A DNA stretch of 64,000 nucleotides from an uncultured Bacteroidota bacterium (GCA_903926385.1 CAIYIS010000008.1:30791-94790), one strand, 5' to 3'. Positions 27,626-37,580 are shown, numbered from the stretch's first letter. Program-made: numbers and translations. Notes: generated from the sequence alone by a model not told the origin.

Positions 27626-28669
27626 ATGAATGATATTAAAATAGGAAATTATACAATAGGGATTAATCACAAGCCCTTCATAATTGCTGAAATGAGTGGC
27701 AATCACAACCAATCATTAGATCGTGCTCTTGAATTAGTAGATGCTGCAGCCCAAGCAGGTGCTCATGCTTTGAAACTTCAAACCTACACCGCTGATACCA
27801 TTACCATGAAAGGGGCTTATACCATTGAAGATAAAAATTCGCTGTGGAACGGTCAGGAATTACACAGTCTGTATAGCACAGCTCATACTCCTTGGGAATG
27901 GCACAAAGCCATATTTGATAGAGCAAAAGAAAAGGGAATGGAAGCATTCAGTTCTCCTTTTGACGAAACTGCTGTAGACTTTTTAGAGTCATTAAATGTA
28001 CCTGCATATAAAATCGCTTCCTTCGAAAACACTCATCATCCTTTATTAAAAAAAGTAGCCGCTACAGGCAAACCCGTAATTGTTTCTACTGGTGTAAGCA
28101 CTTTAGAAGATATTATAGAGAGTGTACAAGTATTACGAAATGCAGGTTGTAAAGACATCATCCTTTTAAAATGCACAAGCACTTATCCTGCAACACCTGA
28201 AAACACGAATCTTTTAACGATTCCTGATATGCAATCGAAACACAATTGCATCATCGGATTGTCCGACCATACCATGGGTACAGGCGTTTCTGTTGGTGCC
28301 GTGGCGTTAGGTGCAAGAGTCATCGAAAAGCACTTCACACTTAGAAGGGCTGATGGTGGTGTCGACAGCGCATTTTCATTAGAGCCTGAAGAACTCAAAT
28401 CATTGGTGGTAGAAACGGAAAGAGCATTTCTCGCAATGGGGCAAGTTTTCTACGGAATACAAAAAGCAGAAGAAAAATCTCTCCTATATAAACGCTCCAT
28501 TTACGTTTCAAAAGACATTAAAAAAGGAGATACCTTCTCTTCTGAAAATTTAAGAATCATTCGCCCGGCTTTGGGATTAGCTCCAAAATTTTGGAATGAT
28601 GTTGCCGGAAAAAAAGCCAAAATTGATTTAAAAGCAGGCACACCGTTAACAACAGGAACTTGGGAATAA
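27626..28669 (+). CDS. pseI: Pseudaminic acid synthase
   Basis: A 347-residue NeuB-family synthase condensing 6-deoxy-AltdiNAc with phosphoenolpyruvate to give pseudaminic acid. It has the TIM-barrel NeuB domain (IIAEMSGNHNQSL, AGAHALKLQTYTADT, KCTSTYPA, GLSDHTMG, VIEKHFTLRR) and a C-terminal SAF/antifreeze-like domain from about residue 285 (RSIYVSKDIKKGDTF). GxHALKLQTYTADT is typical of PseI over sialic or legionaminic synthases. Its end overlaps the flippase start by 10 bases. Confidence 0.95.
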   Translation: MNDIKIGNYTIGINHKPFIIAEMSGNHNQSLDRALELVDAAAQAGAHALKLQTYTADTITMKGAYTIEDKNSLWNGQELHSLYSTAHTPWEWHKAIFDRAKEKGMEAFSSPFDETAVDFLESLNVPAYKIASFENTHHPLLKKVAATGKPVIVSTGVSTLEDIIESVQVLRNAGCKDIILLKCTSTYPATPENTNLLTIPDMQSKHNCIIGLSDHTMGTGVSVGAVALGARVIEKHFTLRRADGGVDSAFSLEPEELKSLVVETERAFLAMGQVFYGIQKAEEKSLLYKRSIYVSKDIKKGDTFSSENLRIIRPALGLAPKFWNDVAGKKAKIDLKAGTPLTTGTWE

Positions 28670-30135
28670 TAGAAAAACAAGCCACTAAAAACGTAATCTT
28701 TTCCTACCTTGGTGCTGGATTAGGATTTTTAATTGTATTGTGGTCGGCTCATTTGCTCACTCCTGCTCAGAATGGGGTAACCAAATTATTAATCTCCTAT
28801 TCTGCTCTATTTTCTCAATTTGCCAATCTCGGCTTCACTGCGGTTACCATTCGACTTTTCCCATATTTTAGGAACAAAGAAAAAGGTCATCATGGATTTT
28901 TATTTTATGCCATCCTGGTTTCCGCCATCGGATTTCTGCTTTGTTGGATAGTTTATCTTTTCATCAAGTCTAATTTAATTGAAACCAATATCGAAAAATC
29001 AGCATTGTTTGTTGATTATCTTATTTACCTAATGCCTCTTACTCTATTCACTGTTTACTTCAACATCTTCGATAGTTACCTCCGAGCCACCTATAGCTCT
29101 GTTGCAGGGGCATTTACTAGAGAACTTCTTCAACGAATATTATTAATAGGTGTTTTGATATTGTTCTTTTTTGATATCATTTCATTTTCAGTATTTGTTT
29201 TGCTTTTTGTTTCTTTCACTTGTTTACCAACATTGATGCTACTCTATTACATAGTCAAACAAAAGGAATGGCATATCAAACCTGTTCGTGGATTTGTGAG
29301 TAAAGAGTTGAGAAAAGAAATGATTAAACTTAGCTTTTACTCTATTCTAGCAGGTGGTGCTGGTGTGATTATTCTAAACATTGATGCTATTATGGTAAAT
29401 AAATTTCTAGGTGAAGCCAAGACCGGGGTTTATGGCATTGTATTTAATTTCGGAAGTTTAATGTTAATACCTGCACGGTCCATTTACCGTATAACATCAA
29501 GCATCGTTGCTGAAAACTTCAAACAAAACAAAATCAGCGAAATTCATAAATTGTATATCCAAAGTTGTAACACCCAACTTGCTATTGGCGTTCTGCTCTT
29601 CATTGGCATTTGGGCAAATTTAGATAACATCATGTTGCTGCTGCCTCCTGCTTATGCTTCTGGTAAATATGTTATTTTGATTTTAAGTGCAGGATATTTA
29701 GTTGAAATGGCAACAGGCATCAATCAAGTGATTATTGCCAACTCCGCATATTATCGATACGATGCTTATTTTGTTATCGCTATTGTTGGATTTGTAATTC
29801 TCGCTAACTACATATTCATTCCTTTATTTGGAATTACCGGTTCTGCCATTGCCACTGCATTAACTGTCTTACTGAGTAATGCGTTTAGGTTTACGTTTCT
29901 AATATTAAAATTCAAAATGCAGCCTTACAATTTTAATTCTATAAAAATAGTATTAATCGCTGCGGCTTCTTTCCTTCCAAGTTTTTTTATTCCATTTTTA
30001 AACAACCTTTATTTGGACATAGCGATAAGAAGTTCAATTGTTGGAGGAATATTTATTTTACTTATACTTAAGTCCGAAGCCACTCCTGAATTGAATGGAA
30101 AAATCCGAAAGAATTTAAGAATTCTAAAAGGGTAA
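28660..30135 (+). CDS. Polysaccharide flippase (Wzx/MATE-like), TTG start overlapping pseI
   Basis: A 491-residue membrane protein with about 14 hydrophobic helices in the pattern of polysaccharide exporters (MOP superfamily): KNVIFSYLGAGLGFLIVLWSAHLLTPAQNG at the N-terminus, and NIDAIMVNKFLGEAKTGVYGI in the middle. No ATG is available near the N-terminus, so TTG at 28660, inside the pseI stop region, is the probable start. It likely translocates a Pse-containing lipid-linked glycan across the inner membrane. No glycosyltransferase is encoded in this operon, so assembly genes must lie elsewhere. Confidence 0.85.
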   Translation: MGIIEKQATKNVIFSYLGAGLGFLIVLWSAHLLTPAQNGVTKLLISYSALFSQFANLGFTAVTIRLFPYFRNKEKGHHGFLFYAILVSAIGFLLCWIVYLFIKSNLIETNIEKSALFVDYLIYLMPLTLFTVYFNIFDSYLRATYSSVAGAFTRELLQRILLIGVLILFFFDIISFSVFVLLFVSFTCLPTLMLLYYIVKQKEWHIKPVRGFVSKELRKEMIKLSFYSILAGGAGVIILNIDAIMVNKFLGEAKTGVYGIVFNFGSLMLIPARSIYRITSSIVAENFKQNKISEIHKLYIQSCNTQLAIGVLLFIGIWANLDNIMLLLPPAYASGKYVILILSAGYLVEMATGINQVIIANSAYYRYDAYFVIAIVGFVILANYIFIPLFGITGSAIATALTVLLSNAFRFTFLILKFKMQPYNFNSIKIVLIAAASFLPSFFIPFLNNLYLDIAIRSSIVGGIFILLILKSEATPELNGKIRKNLRILKG

Positions 30136-30141
30136 AAAAAA

Positions 30142-31629
30142 CTATTTATTAAGAACGACTCTTTTTAAAATAGATTTCCCTGTTTCTTTTTCACAAAATT
30201 TAAAAAAATAAATTCCATTATCTAGTGCATTCATTTGCAAATCGTTTTTCATTTTAATTAATTCCGAATAATACACCATTTTTCCAACCATATCGAAAAC
30301 TTGTAATGAAGTCGAGCTTGTGTGATCTGATATATTTACGGTCATTTGACCCGAACTTGGATTAGGAAAGACAGTTATTGTATTAACATCTAAATATTCA
30401 TTTATTCCGTCTTTTGAACAACTTGGTAGCATTGGGGTTTGAAAAATATCAGCATTAAAAAAAGCAGGTTTCGAAAACCGGCTATTACCAGATTGAATTA
30501 CCCCCAAATCAAGCACTGCAGGACTCACATTACAAACTACTCCTGCGATATTAGGGTTGTTTATCGCCCCAATTAACCTATCATCATTAGTAGTTGTATT
30601 GTAATATATAAAATAAATTTTCCCATCAGGTCCAGTTTGCATTCCAGTCACTGTTTTATTAATATCAGAAGAAGGATTATTAAATACCACTATAGCTGGG
30701 GAAGAAGGCAAATTTAAATCATACTGGTAAATTCTGCCTGCACCTGCAGGGGAATACATTCTATATTTGGATAAATATAACTTTGTTCCATCAGGTGAAA
30801 ATTCTACATCATGCCAACCATTATAAACATTAAGACATCCACCTACAGGCGTATTTGGAATAATAACAGCATTGGTAATTATACCTAAGGTGGGATTAAA
30901 ATCCATGAGCAATGCAGGAGTGTTTTCAACAACACATGTATAGGCAATTTTATGAGACGAATTAGAATATTTTATGGCCATGGAACTGTTAAAAACTATC
31001 CCAGTGTTAAACGAATTTGAATAACTTATACCTGAAGCACTTATTGTAAAGACCTTTATTCGGGAAGTTCCATTTACTGGTGCAATAAGCCAATAGTTGT
31101 GCCCCACCATATTAGGCACAATGGTGTAACATTCGGTGGAAGTATCCATTACTAAAGTATTCTTGCTCGATACTATTACATCTCCTTTAGGCGAAGTTGA
31201 TGTTCCGTTTCCAGACAGACGCATATCAACAATACTATATGAAATACTGCCCGAAGAGGGAGAGTTTGCACTATTAGAAAAGATATAATAAGTAAAACAC
31301 GAGTCGGGCATCTGAACTATTGTCCCTTTCTCGGCACACGAAGTGCCTCCATTTAATCCATTACCATTGGGCATTTGCAAATCATTAGCATCATAAACAT
31401 TTACCGCATCTGTATAAAAAAGCACAGCACCTGTAACTGGATTTGATGCAATACCACAACCATGTACATTAGTTAAGGGCGCATGGCCTGTTATCACAGA
31501 TGGAGCGTTGGTCGAAAAATCAAATTGAATTCCCTTATTTGTCGGGCTAAAATACCAAGTATTATTCTGTAATTGCCCAAAAGACGTGGCACAAATTAAA
31601 ATAAGATAAAACAAAAACTTTCTTTTCAT
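30142..31629 (-). CDS. Secreted WD40/TolB-like beta-propeller protein with T9SS type A domain
   Basis: A 495-residue exported protein read from ATG at 31629 (MKRKFLFYLILICATSFG signal peptide); a Met 20 codons upstream gives an implausible extension. The mature start NNTWYFSPTNKGIQFDF is typical of Bacteroidota proteins annotated as WD40/NHL-like. Blades such as DVEFSPDGTKLYLSKYRM and QTGPDGKIYF support a propeller. The C-terminal type A sorting domain begins at about residue 415 (TVFPNPSSGQMTV, QVFDMVGKMVYY, NALDNGIYFF). It is convergent with the flippase gene only 6 bases away. Function is unknown. Confidence 0.8.
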   Translation of the reverse strand: MKRKFLFYLILICATSFGQLQNNTWYFSPTNKGIQFDFSTNAPSVITGHAPLTNVHGCGIASNPVTGAVLFYTDAVNVYDANDLQMPNGNGLNGGTSCAEKGTIVQMPDSCFTYYIFSNSANSPSSGSISYSIVDMRLSGNGTSTSPKGDVIVSSKNTLVMDTSTECYTIVPNMVGHNYWLIAPVNGTSRIKVFTISASGISYSNSFNTGIVFNSSMAIKYSNSSHKIAYTCVVENTPALLMDFNPTLGIITNAVIIPNTPVGGCLNVYNGWHDVEFSPDGTKLYLSKYRMYSPAGAGRIYQYDLNLPSSPAIVVFNNPSSDINKTVTGMQTGPDGKIYFIYYNTTTNDDRLIGAINNPNIAGVVCNVSPAVLDLGVIQSGNSRFSKPAFFNADIFQTPMLPSCSKDGINEYLDVNTITVFPNPSSGQMTVNISDHTSSTSLQVFDMVGKMVYYSELIKMKNDLQMNALDNGIYFFKFCEKETGKSILKRVVLNK

Positions 31630-31699
31630 GGCTTTTAAATTTTCCCCAAAATACCATTTTATTATTTTAAGTCCGCCTTTTCCATTCAAATAATTTAAT

Positions 31700-31707
31700 T
31701 ACATTTG
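31700..31707 (+). promoter_or_regulatory. Candidate -7 box for the LytTR regulator at 31795
   Basis: TACATTTG matches TAnnTTTG and lies 87 bases before the ATG at 31795. No clear -33 element is seen. Confidence 0.3.
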
Positions 31708-31794
31708 CGTATAATTAATTAAAGGCTATGAACCAGCATCCCCATCATTTGGCTTTTGATTAGTAGTATTCCGCTTTATATGTAATTAAACTTT

Positions 31795-32550
31795 ATGATA
31801 AAAATAAAAGCAATAGTAGTAGATGACGAGCAGCACGCTTGCGATTTTCTTAGAAAACTTATCCTATCTAATTGTCCCGATGTAGAGGTGGTGGGCACGG
31901 CAAACAGGGTAGACGATGCGGTACTGCTTATTAATTCCCAAAAGCCGGATTTGGTTTTTCTCGATATCGAAATGCCCGATGGAAACGGATTAAGCCTGTT
32001 TGATAAAAACATCACCCACAGATTTGATGTAATTTTCACCACAGCTCATCCCGAATATGCCATGCAGGCTTATCGTGTAGCTGCTCTTCATTACCTTTTA
32101 AAACCTATTGATGCAGATGAATTAAAAGAAGCCATCCATCGGTTCAATAAAAAAAAAGAAAATTACTTTTTACAGGAACGCATTGGGGTGCTTCAGGAAA
32201 ATTACAACAACCTCGTTAATCATTCCAGGCAAATAGCCCTTAAAGTAAATAACGATTATCAAGTGCTTTCGAGTAATGATATAATTTGTGTTACCGCTTC
32301 ACAAAGTTATATCGAAATTTACTGCGTTAACAAAGAGCGTCCTTTGGTTATTGTTTATACGTTAAGCAATTTTTGTGAACTATTACCTATCGAAGATTTC
32401 CTCAGAATTCACCGCTCTCAGGTGATTAATAAAAACTATATTGAATCGTTTGACGAAAAAGCACAAACCTGCAAACTCAAAAATGGTTTGGTGCTTGATA
32501 TTGCGAAAGCAAACAAAAAATGGTTTCTCGAAAATTTCACTAAGTGGTAA
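31795..32550 (+). CDS. LytTR-family response regulator
   Basis: A 251-residue transcription regulator. The N-terminal receiver (1-120) has the acidic pair DDE, phospho-acceptor Asp in FLDIEMPDGNG, the Thr in IFTTAHPEYAMQAY and the Lys in LLKPID. The C-terminal LytTR DNA-binding domain (about 150-250) has the SQSYIEIYC strand, FLRIHRSQVINKNYI and a terminal KWFLENF. LytTR regulators usually pair with a LytS or 5TM/7TM-type kinase, and none adjoins. It is convergent with the GAF/PAS kinase gene that follows, 55 bases away, so the partner may lie elsewhere in this island. Confidence 0.9.
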   Translation: MIKIKAIVVDDEQHACDFLRKLILSNCPDVEVVGTANRVDDAVLLINSQKPDLVFLDIEMPDGNGLSLFDKNITHRFDVIFTTAHPEYAMQAYRVAALHYLLKPIDADELKEAIHRFNKKKENYFLQERIGVLQENYNNLVNHSRQIALKVNNDYQVLSSNDIICVTASQSYIEIYCVNKERPLVIVYTLSNFCELLPIEDFLRIHRSQVINKNYIESFDEKAQTCKLKNGLVLDIAKANKKWFLENFTKW

Positions 32551-32605
32551 ATTGACCCCTTAATTTTAACAGAAAGCGCTTATGTATTTAATGGAACAGA
32601 ACGCC

Positions 32606-35600
32606 TTAGGACACTTGATTATTTAGTTGAAAATAAAAAGTTGCTCCTTCATCCACTTTAGATTCGGCCCAAATACGGCCTCCATGAATATTAATAACTC
32701 GCTGAACGGTTGCCAAACCTATTCCGGTTCCTTCAAAGTCAGTTTGAACATGTAGTCGCTGAAAGGCTCCAAACAATTTTGTTGCAGCTTTCATATTAAA
32801 TCCTGCGCCATTATCTTTTACGAAAAAAATATCGAAATCACGATCAAATGTTTTTCCAATTTGGATTTCAGGACACTCAACCTTATTTGAAAATTTAATG
32901 GCATTAGAAATTAAATTGGTGAGCAAAATTTCGAATAACTTTTTGTCGCAATTCAGATTCAAATTAGGTTCTACAACAAATTTTATATCTCTTCTTAAAT
33001 TCACTTCCATTATTCGTTCTATAATTTCTTCGGACAATTCAGAAATATCGACATCTGTTCTTAAAATATCGGCTCTTCCTACTTTCGACAATTGCAACAT
33101 ACTATCAATTAGTAACCCCATACGGGCCGTAGAACTACTTATTTTCTTTATCAACGTCTGACCGTCTTCATCAAGAATATGAGAATAATCATCATGCAAA
33201 GCCATTGTGTAGCCACTGATGCCTCTTAACGGAGCTTTTAAATCATGAGAGACAGAATAAGAAAAAGAATCGAGTTCTCGCACTGCTGACTCTAATTCAC
33301 CAGTCCTTTGCTTTATTTTTTTCTCCAAATTCAAGTTAAAATCCATAATTACCTTTTCGTTTTTCTTCCGTTCCGAAATGTCTTTTATAAATGCACAGAA
33401 CGAAATTTCTCCATCAACTTCTAGTGGTATAACGGTAAGTTCAATTTGAATCTTCTCTCCACTTTTTTTGTATGCAAACGATTCGATAAGTTGATTGAAA
33501 ACTGTATTGGTGTTATTGTTCTTGTACTTTTTTAATTCCTTATTCAAAAAAGGCATAAGGCGATGATGAAAAGTAGTTTGCTTAATTGGTTTATTTATCA
33601 TTTCGTTCATCTCCCATCCAAACATTTTTTCGGTTGCCGGATTGGCAAAAGAAATAACCCCATGAGCATCGATAATGATAATAGCATCATGAGCCGACTG
33701 CATGATTGTTTTTATTTTAGCTTCGTTTTTAATCACTTTTTGTTGGTTCTGTTTTATGTCGGTTACATCTATACCGTAACCTATCATAAATTCCAACCTC
33801 TCCGAAGGGTTGATTACCGGATAAAAAACTCTTAATTTAGTTAAAACATTTCCGTTAGGATCCGTCATTTCATCTTCCCATGAAACAGCTTTCTTTACTT
33901 TTGCTGCTTCTAAAAACTTCTTTCTTCTAACTTCTACTTCGGCTGTATCTCTTCCTCGGTAACGAGCATATTCAAAATCGTCTTTGCCAATAATATATTT
34001 TCTTAATGTATCATCTTTGATGGCAACAGGATTCAAATAAAGATATTTATGATTTTTATCGAAAATCGCTATGTCGGCAGGCAATTTTTCCAAAATAGTT
34101 TCATAAAACTGTTTTAATTTCGAAACACTCGTTTCATTTTTTTTGATTTCAGAAATATCTACCCCGTATGCCAATACATATCGTTTGTTTTGAACTACAA
34201 AAGAAGTTAACTGCCTTTGGATATATTCAACGTCTCCGTCCTTTAATATTTTTTCTTCCACAAAATCTAAAGGTGTGCCCGATTGGAGCAAGGCTTCGTA
34301 TTGGGTTCTGCGTTGGTCGGCAAAACTGGAAGAGATATTTCTATAATTGCAATAATCATAATGATCTTTTCCTATAAGCCATTCACGCAATTCAGAATCT
34401 TTTACTGCCGAAGGGTTGAGATATACAAAAATACCTGTTTCATCATATACCGCTATATCTTCTGGGATATTATCCAGTAATTTTTCGTAGAAATTACTTA
34501 ATCTATCTATTTCGTCTTCTGCGTTTTTTATGGCCGTAATATCTATACCGTATGCAACAATCAATTTAGCCCCTTTATATTCGAGGAATCGCATGAAACT
34601 ACTCATATAGGAATAAGTGCCATCTTTTTCTAATTTCTTCTCAACAGAATGCACCATGCTTCCGTTTTGCCGTAATAATTCAAACTGCTTTTCTCTTTCA
34701 ACTGCTAATTCATCCGACAGCCCCTTGTATTTGCAGTAGTCAAAATTATCTTTCCCGATTAACCATTCACGAATTTCAGGATTTTTAACTGTATTAGGAT
34801 TAACAAAAAGGTATTTTCCCTGCTCGTCAAAAACAGCAACATTGCCGGGTATATTATTTAAAATATTTTCGTAAAATAATTTCTGATTTTCTATTTCGTA
34901 CTGCAGTTTTATTTCCTTCGTTATATCTTGCTGCACCGCTATAAAACTATCTAACTTGCCCTGCTTGTTAAAAACAGGAGAGAGTTGCATTTCAGATTTA
35001 AACTCTTTTCCAGATTTAGTGTAATTGGTAAGCGTAGTTTTACAGAATATTTGATTTTTTATGGCAAATCGGAGAAGTTCGGTTTTGTCTGGTTCTGTAT
35101 TTTTTCCGGTCAAGAAACTTCCGGGAGTTTTACCCATTATCTCAGCCAACTGAAATTCTGTGGCTTTTTCAAATTGTTCATTCACCCATGTTACTCGTCC
35201 CTGGGCATCTGTTATTATCACACTTGTTTTTATCTGTCGTACGATGGTTGATAATTTTTCGTTCTCCAGGTTTTGCTCTTTTATTTTTTTGTTTGAATTG
35301 ATTGCGAAATAAACACCGCCTGTAAGAGAAGCAAAAACTTTAAGCTGGAGTAGATGCTTTTCGGTAAAAGCGTTTGGCAAGTTGCTTTGAATGCCAAACA
35401 CACCAATTATGTCGTCACTAACTTTTACCGGAACATAAAGCCGGGAGCGCGTTTTTGAGTTCGAAATGGCAGGAACAATTATTTCTTCGTCTTCCTTTTG
35501 ATAATCGTTTTTCCAAAGTATGTTTCCGGTTCTAAACACATAGCCCGGATGACGGTTCATTGCAGTGCTTTCGGCAACTTGTTTCTCACTATCAGTAAAT

Positions 35601-35791
35601 CCTTTTGCAAGAAAAAGTTTTAATTTATTTTCTTCATTATCGAAAAGATACAATGCAATATTGTCGTGTGGAGCGATGTTGGCAATATTTATTTGAATAG
35701 TGCTGATTAAATGCTCATAAGTATGAATGGAGGAAAATGAACTTACAAAATGTTCTATTTCTTTTAGTGTACGTATAAATTCTTTGTCCAT
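32606..35791 (-). CDS. Soluble GAF-PAS5 sensor histidine kinase with a triplicated PAS module
   Basis: A 1061-residue cytoplasmic kinase without membrane helices. It has a GAF domain (about 10-165) and a first PAS (180-295). Three near-copies of one PAS type follow (about 305-420, 430-545, 550-680), each with a [L/I]P-x-[D/N][I/V]A[V/I][F/Y]D start and an REWLIGKD-like block. A fifth PAS with SERKK end (690-805) precedes HisKA (SYSVSHDLKAPLRGISG) and HATPase_c (NLISNAIKFSNK, DNGAGF, GTGIGLA). All kinase boxes are intact. It has no own receiver and probably signals to the separate receivers upstream in the same minus-strand cluster. The ligand is unknown. Confidence 0.9.
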   Translation of the reverse strand: MDKEFIRTLKEIEHFVSSFSSIHTYEHLISTIQINIANIAPHDNIALYLFDNEENKLKLFLAKGFTDSEKQVAESTAMNRHPGYVFRTGNILWKNDYQKEDEEIIVPAISNSKTRSRLYVPVKVSDDIIGVFGIQSNLPNAFTEKHLLQLKVFASLTGGVYFAINSNKKIKEQNLENEKLSTIVRQIKTSVIITDAQGRVTWVNEQFEKATEFQLAEIMGKTPGSFLTGKNTEPDKTELLRFAIKNQIFCKTTLTNYTKSGKEFKSEMQLSPVFNKQGKLDSFIAVQQDITKEIKLQYEIENQKLFYENILNNIPGNVAVFDEQGKYLFVNPNTVKNPEIREWLIGKDNFDYCKYKGLSDELAVEREKQFELLRQNGSMVHSVEKKLEKDGTYSYMSSFMRFLEYKGAKLIVAYGIDITAIKNAEDEIDRLSNFYEKLLDNIPEDIAVYDETGIFVYLNPSAVKDSELREWLIGKDHYDYCNYRNISSSFADQRRTQYEALLQSGTPLDFVEEKILKDGDVEYIQRQLTSFVVQNKRYVLAYGVDISEIKKNETSVSKLKQFYETILEKLPADIAIFDKNHKYLYLNPVAIKDDTLRKYIIGKDDFEYARYRGRDTAEVEVRRKKFLEAAKVKKAVSWEDEMTDPNGNVLTKLRVFYPVINPSERLEFMIGYGIDVTDIKQNQQKVIKNEAKIKTIMQSAHDAIIIIDAHGVISFANPATEKMFGWEMNEMINKPIKQTTFHHRLMPFLNKELKKYKNNNTNTVFNQLIESFAYKKSGEKIQIELTVIPLEVDGEISFCAFIKDISERKKNEKVIMDFNLNLEKKIKQRTGELESAVRELDSFSYSVSHDLKAPLRGISGYTMALHDDYSHILDEDGQTLIKKISSSTARMGLLIDSMLQLSKVGRADILRTDVDISELSEEIIERIMEVNLRRDIKFVVEPNLNLNCDKKLFEILLTNLISNAIKFSNKVECPEIQIGKTFDRDFDIFFVKDNGAGFNMKAATKLFGAFQRLHVQTDFEGTGIGLATVQRVINIHGGRIWAESKVDEGATFYFQLNNQVS

Positions 35792-35905
35792 ATAACTACG
35801 GGTGGGGCCTAGTTTTTGTATGTTTAAGAGGTGTAAATATTAATTAAGATAATTTTTTGTTTACATCTCAAGCTTGGCTAAAGACTATTGTTTTAAATTT
35901 AAATA

Positions 35906-37075
35906 TTATACACTTACGCCTATCATCAATATATCGTCCACTTGTTCGTCTTTGTTTTTCCACACTTCCATAAACTCCGAAAGATATTCTTTCTGTTTGC
36001 TCAGGTTCAAGTTTTGAATACCAAGTAGTAAATTCTTCAATTTTTTTGCAGTTATCTTTTTTCCTGATGGTCCACCAAACTGGTCGGCAAAACCATCGGT
36101 AAGCATATAGAAAGTATCTCCACAATTCAGTTTTACTTGTTGTGTTTTAAAATCTTTGTCAATAGAGTTTCCGCTGGCATGGCCTATTCCTTTTTTATTT
36201 CCTTTAATCTCTTCCACCGCATCTTCTCCTTTTCTGACAATCCACAGAGGGCGATTGGCACCAGAAAACTCTAAGGTATTAGTTTCTACATCGTAAGCAC
36301 ACAAAGCAATGTCCATGCCCGAATGATTTTCTTTGTCGTTAGAATGGGCAAATGCTTGCTGAATATTTGCATCGAGTCTTCTTAAAATTTCGGCAGGAGC
36401 GTAACGCGGATGCAATAATTGCTTAATTTTTTCGATGCCCAAAATACTTAAAAAAGCCCCCGGAACACCATGCCCTGTGCAATCGGCCGCTACTATGTAA
36501 CAAATGTTTTTTTCTTGTTTGAAATAATAAAAATCTCCGCTTACCACATCGCGGGGCTGAAACAATACAAACGATTCGGGAAACAGGTTATGCAATACTT
36601 CGGGCTCGGGAAGTACAGCACTCTGTATATTTTTGGCATAGTTAATACTATCGGTAATGTCTTTATGAGCTTGCTCCAGCTGTGCATGCAGGCGCTCAAT
36701 TTTTTTCTTTGCCACCACATGACTAATAGCCGATGGCAAACGAAGTAAATTATCTTTAAATATATAATCGTCTATTCCTTCTTTTACCATTTCGGCAAGC
36801 GTATGCTCGAGCAGCGTGCCGGTAACAATGATAAAAGGAAGATGCTTAAATTTCTTTTTAATAATTCGGAATGCTTCTATGCCTGTAAACTGTGGCATGG
36901 AATGGTCGGAAATTATTAAATCGAAAGTTTGCGTTTCTATTTCTTTTATAAAAGCAGACTCATCCCACACCCTTTTAATAGTAAATACTAATTGAGATTT
37001 TTTTAGAAAACGGATAAGCAAATCTGCATCCACCTCGGAGTCTTCGAGCAGTAAAATATGCAATTGTGGTTCCAT
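35906..37075 (-). CDS. Receiver-SpoIIE (PP2C) phosphatase response regulator
   Basis: A 389-residue protein. The receiver domain is at 1-125 (LLLEDSEVDADLL, phospho-acceptor in IISDHSMPQFTG, IVTGT, DYIFKDNL). A short coiled coil follows to 150, then a SpoIIE/PPM phosphatase (155-389) with all catalytic aspartates kept (VSGDFYYF, AADCTGHGVPG, SGMDIAL, LTDGFADQFGG, QVDDILMIG). Phosphorylation of the receiver probably controls the phosphatase, RsbU-like. It is 24 bases downstream of the single-domain receiver gene at 37100 and so belongs to the CHASE3-kinase operon. Confidence 0.92.
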   Translation of the reverse strand: MEPQLHILLLEDSEVDADLLIRFLKKSQLVFTIKRVWDESAFIKEIETQTFDLIISDHSMPQFTGIEAFRIIKKKFKHLPFIIVTGTLLEHTLAEMVKEGIDDYIFKDNLLRLPSAISHVVAKKKIERLHAQLEQAHKDITDSINYAKNIQSAVLPEPEVLHNLFPESFVLFQPRDVVSGDFYYFKQEKNICYIVAADCTGHGVPGAFLSILGIEKIKQLLHPRYAPAEILRRLDANIQQAFAHSNDKENHSGMDIALCAYDVETNTLEFSGANRPLWIVRKGEDAVEEIKGNKKGIGHASGNSIDKDFKTQQVKLNCGDTFYMLTDGFADQFGGPSGKKITAKKLKNLLLGIQNLNLSKQKEYLSEFMEVWKNKDEQVDDILMIGVSV

Positions 37076-37099
37076 TCTATTTAAAGTATTGGTTACTTA

Positions 37100-37543
37100 T
37101 TAAAGACCTTCGTTTACGTTTAATATCATCCAGTAAAGACTAACGTCTTTGATGGTTTGAAAAAAGTTTTCGCTTTCTACCGGTTTTACAATATAACTGT
37201 TAGCGCCCAGCTCATAGCAGCGTTTAATATCCGGGTCTTCTTTAGAAGAGGTAAGAATAACCACCGGCACGCTATGAAACTGAACATCGCCTTTTACTTG
37301 CTCGAGCACTTCCAGGCCGTTTACTTTCGGCATTTTTAAATCGAGCAAAATAAGTTTGAGCGGATGGCCTATTTTACGATCGGCATAATCGCCTCTGCGG
37401 AATAAAAAATCGAGAGCTTCGGCCCCATCTTTTACATGAAAAAGTTTGTTCGTCAATCCGCTTTTCTTTAAGGCTCGAATGGTAAGTGCTGCATCATCCG
37501 GATTATCTTCTACAAACAAAATATCTACATTGTTATAACTCAT
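37100..37543 (-). CDS. Rcp1-type single-domain response regulator (copy 2)
   Basis: A 147-residue stand-alone receiver. It has VEDNPDDAAL, phospho-acceptor Asp in LLDLKMPKVNG, VILTSSKEDPD and the conserved Lys of YIVKPV; the extended loop after helix 2 (FRRGDYADRKIGHP) is typical of phytochrome-partner Rcp1-like regulators. About four in five residues match the neighbouring receiver at 37581, so the two are a tandem duplication. No output domain is present. It likely serves as a phosphate shuttle or sink between the CHASE3 kinase and the receiver-phosphatase. Confidence 0.92.
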   Translation of the reverse strand: MSYNNVDILFVEDNPDDAALTIRALKKSGLTNKLFHVKDGAEALDFLFRRGDYADRKIGHPLKLILLDLKMPKVNGLEVLEQVKGDVQFHSVPVVILTSSKEDPDIKRCYELGANSYIVKPVESENFFQTIKDVSLYWMILNVNEGL

Positions 37544-37580
37544 TTTTTTTATTTTTTTGGTTGGTTACTATTTAATTTAT

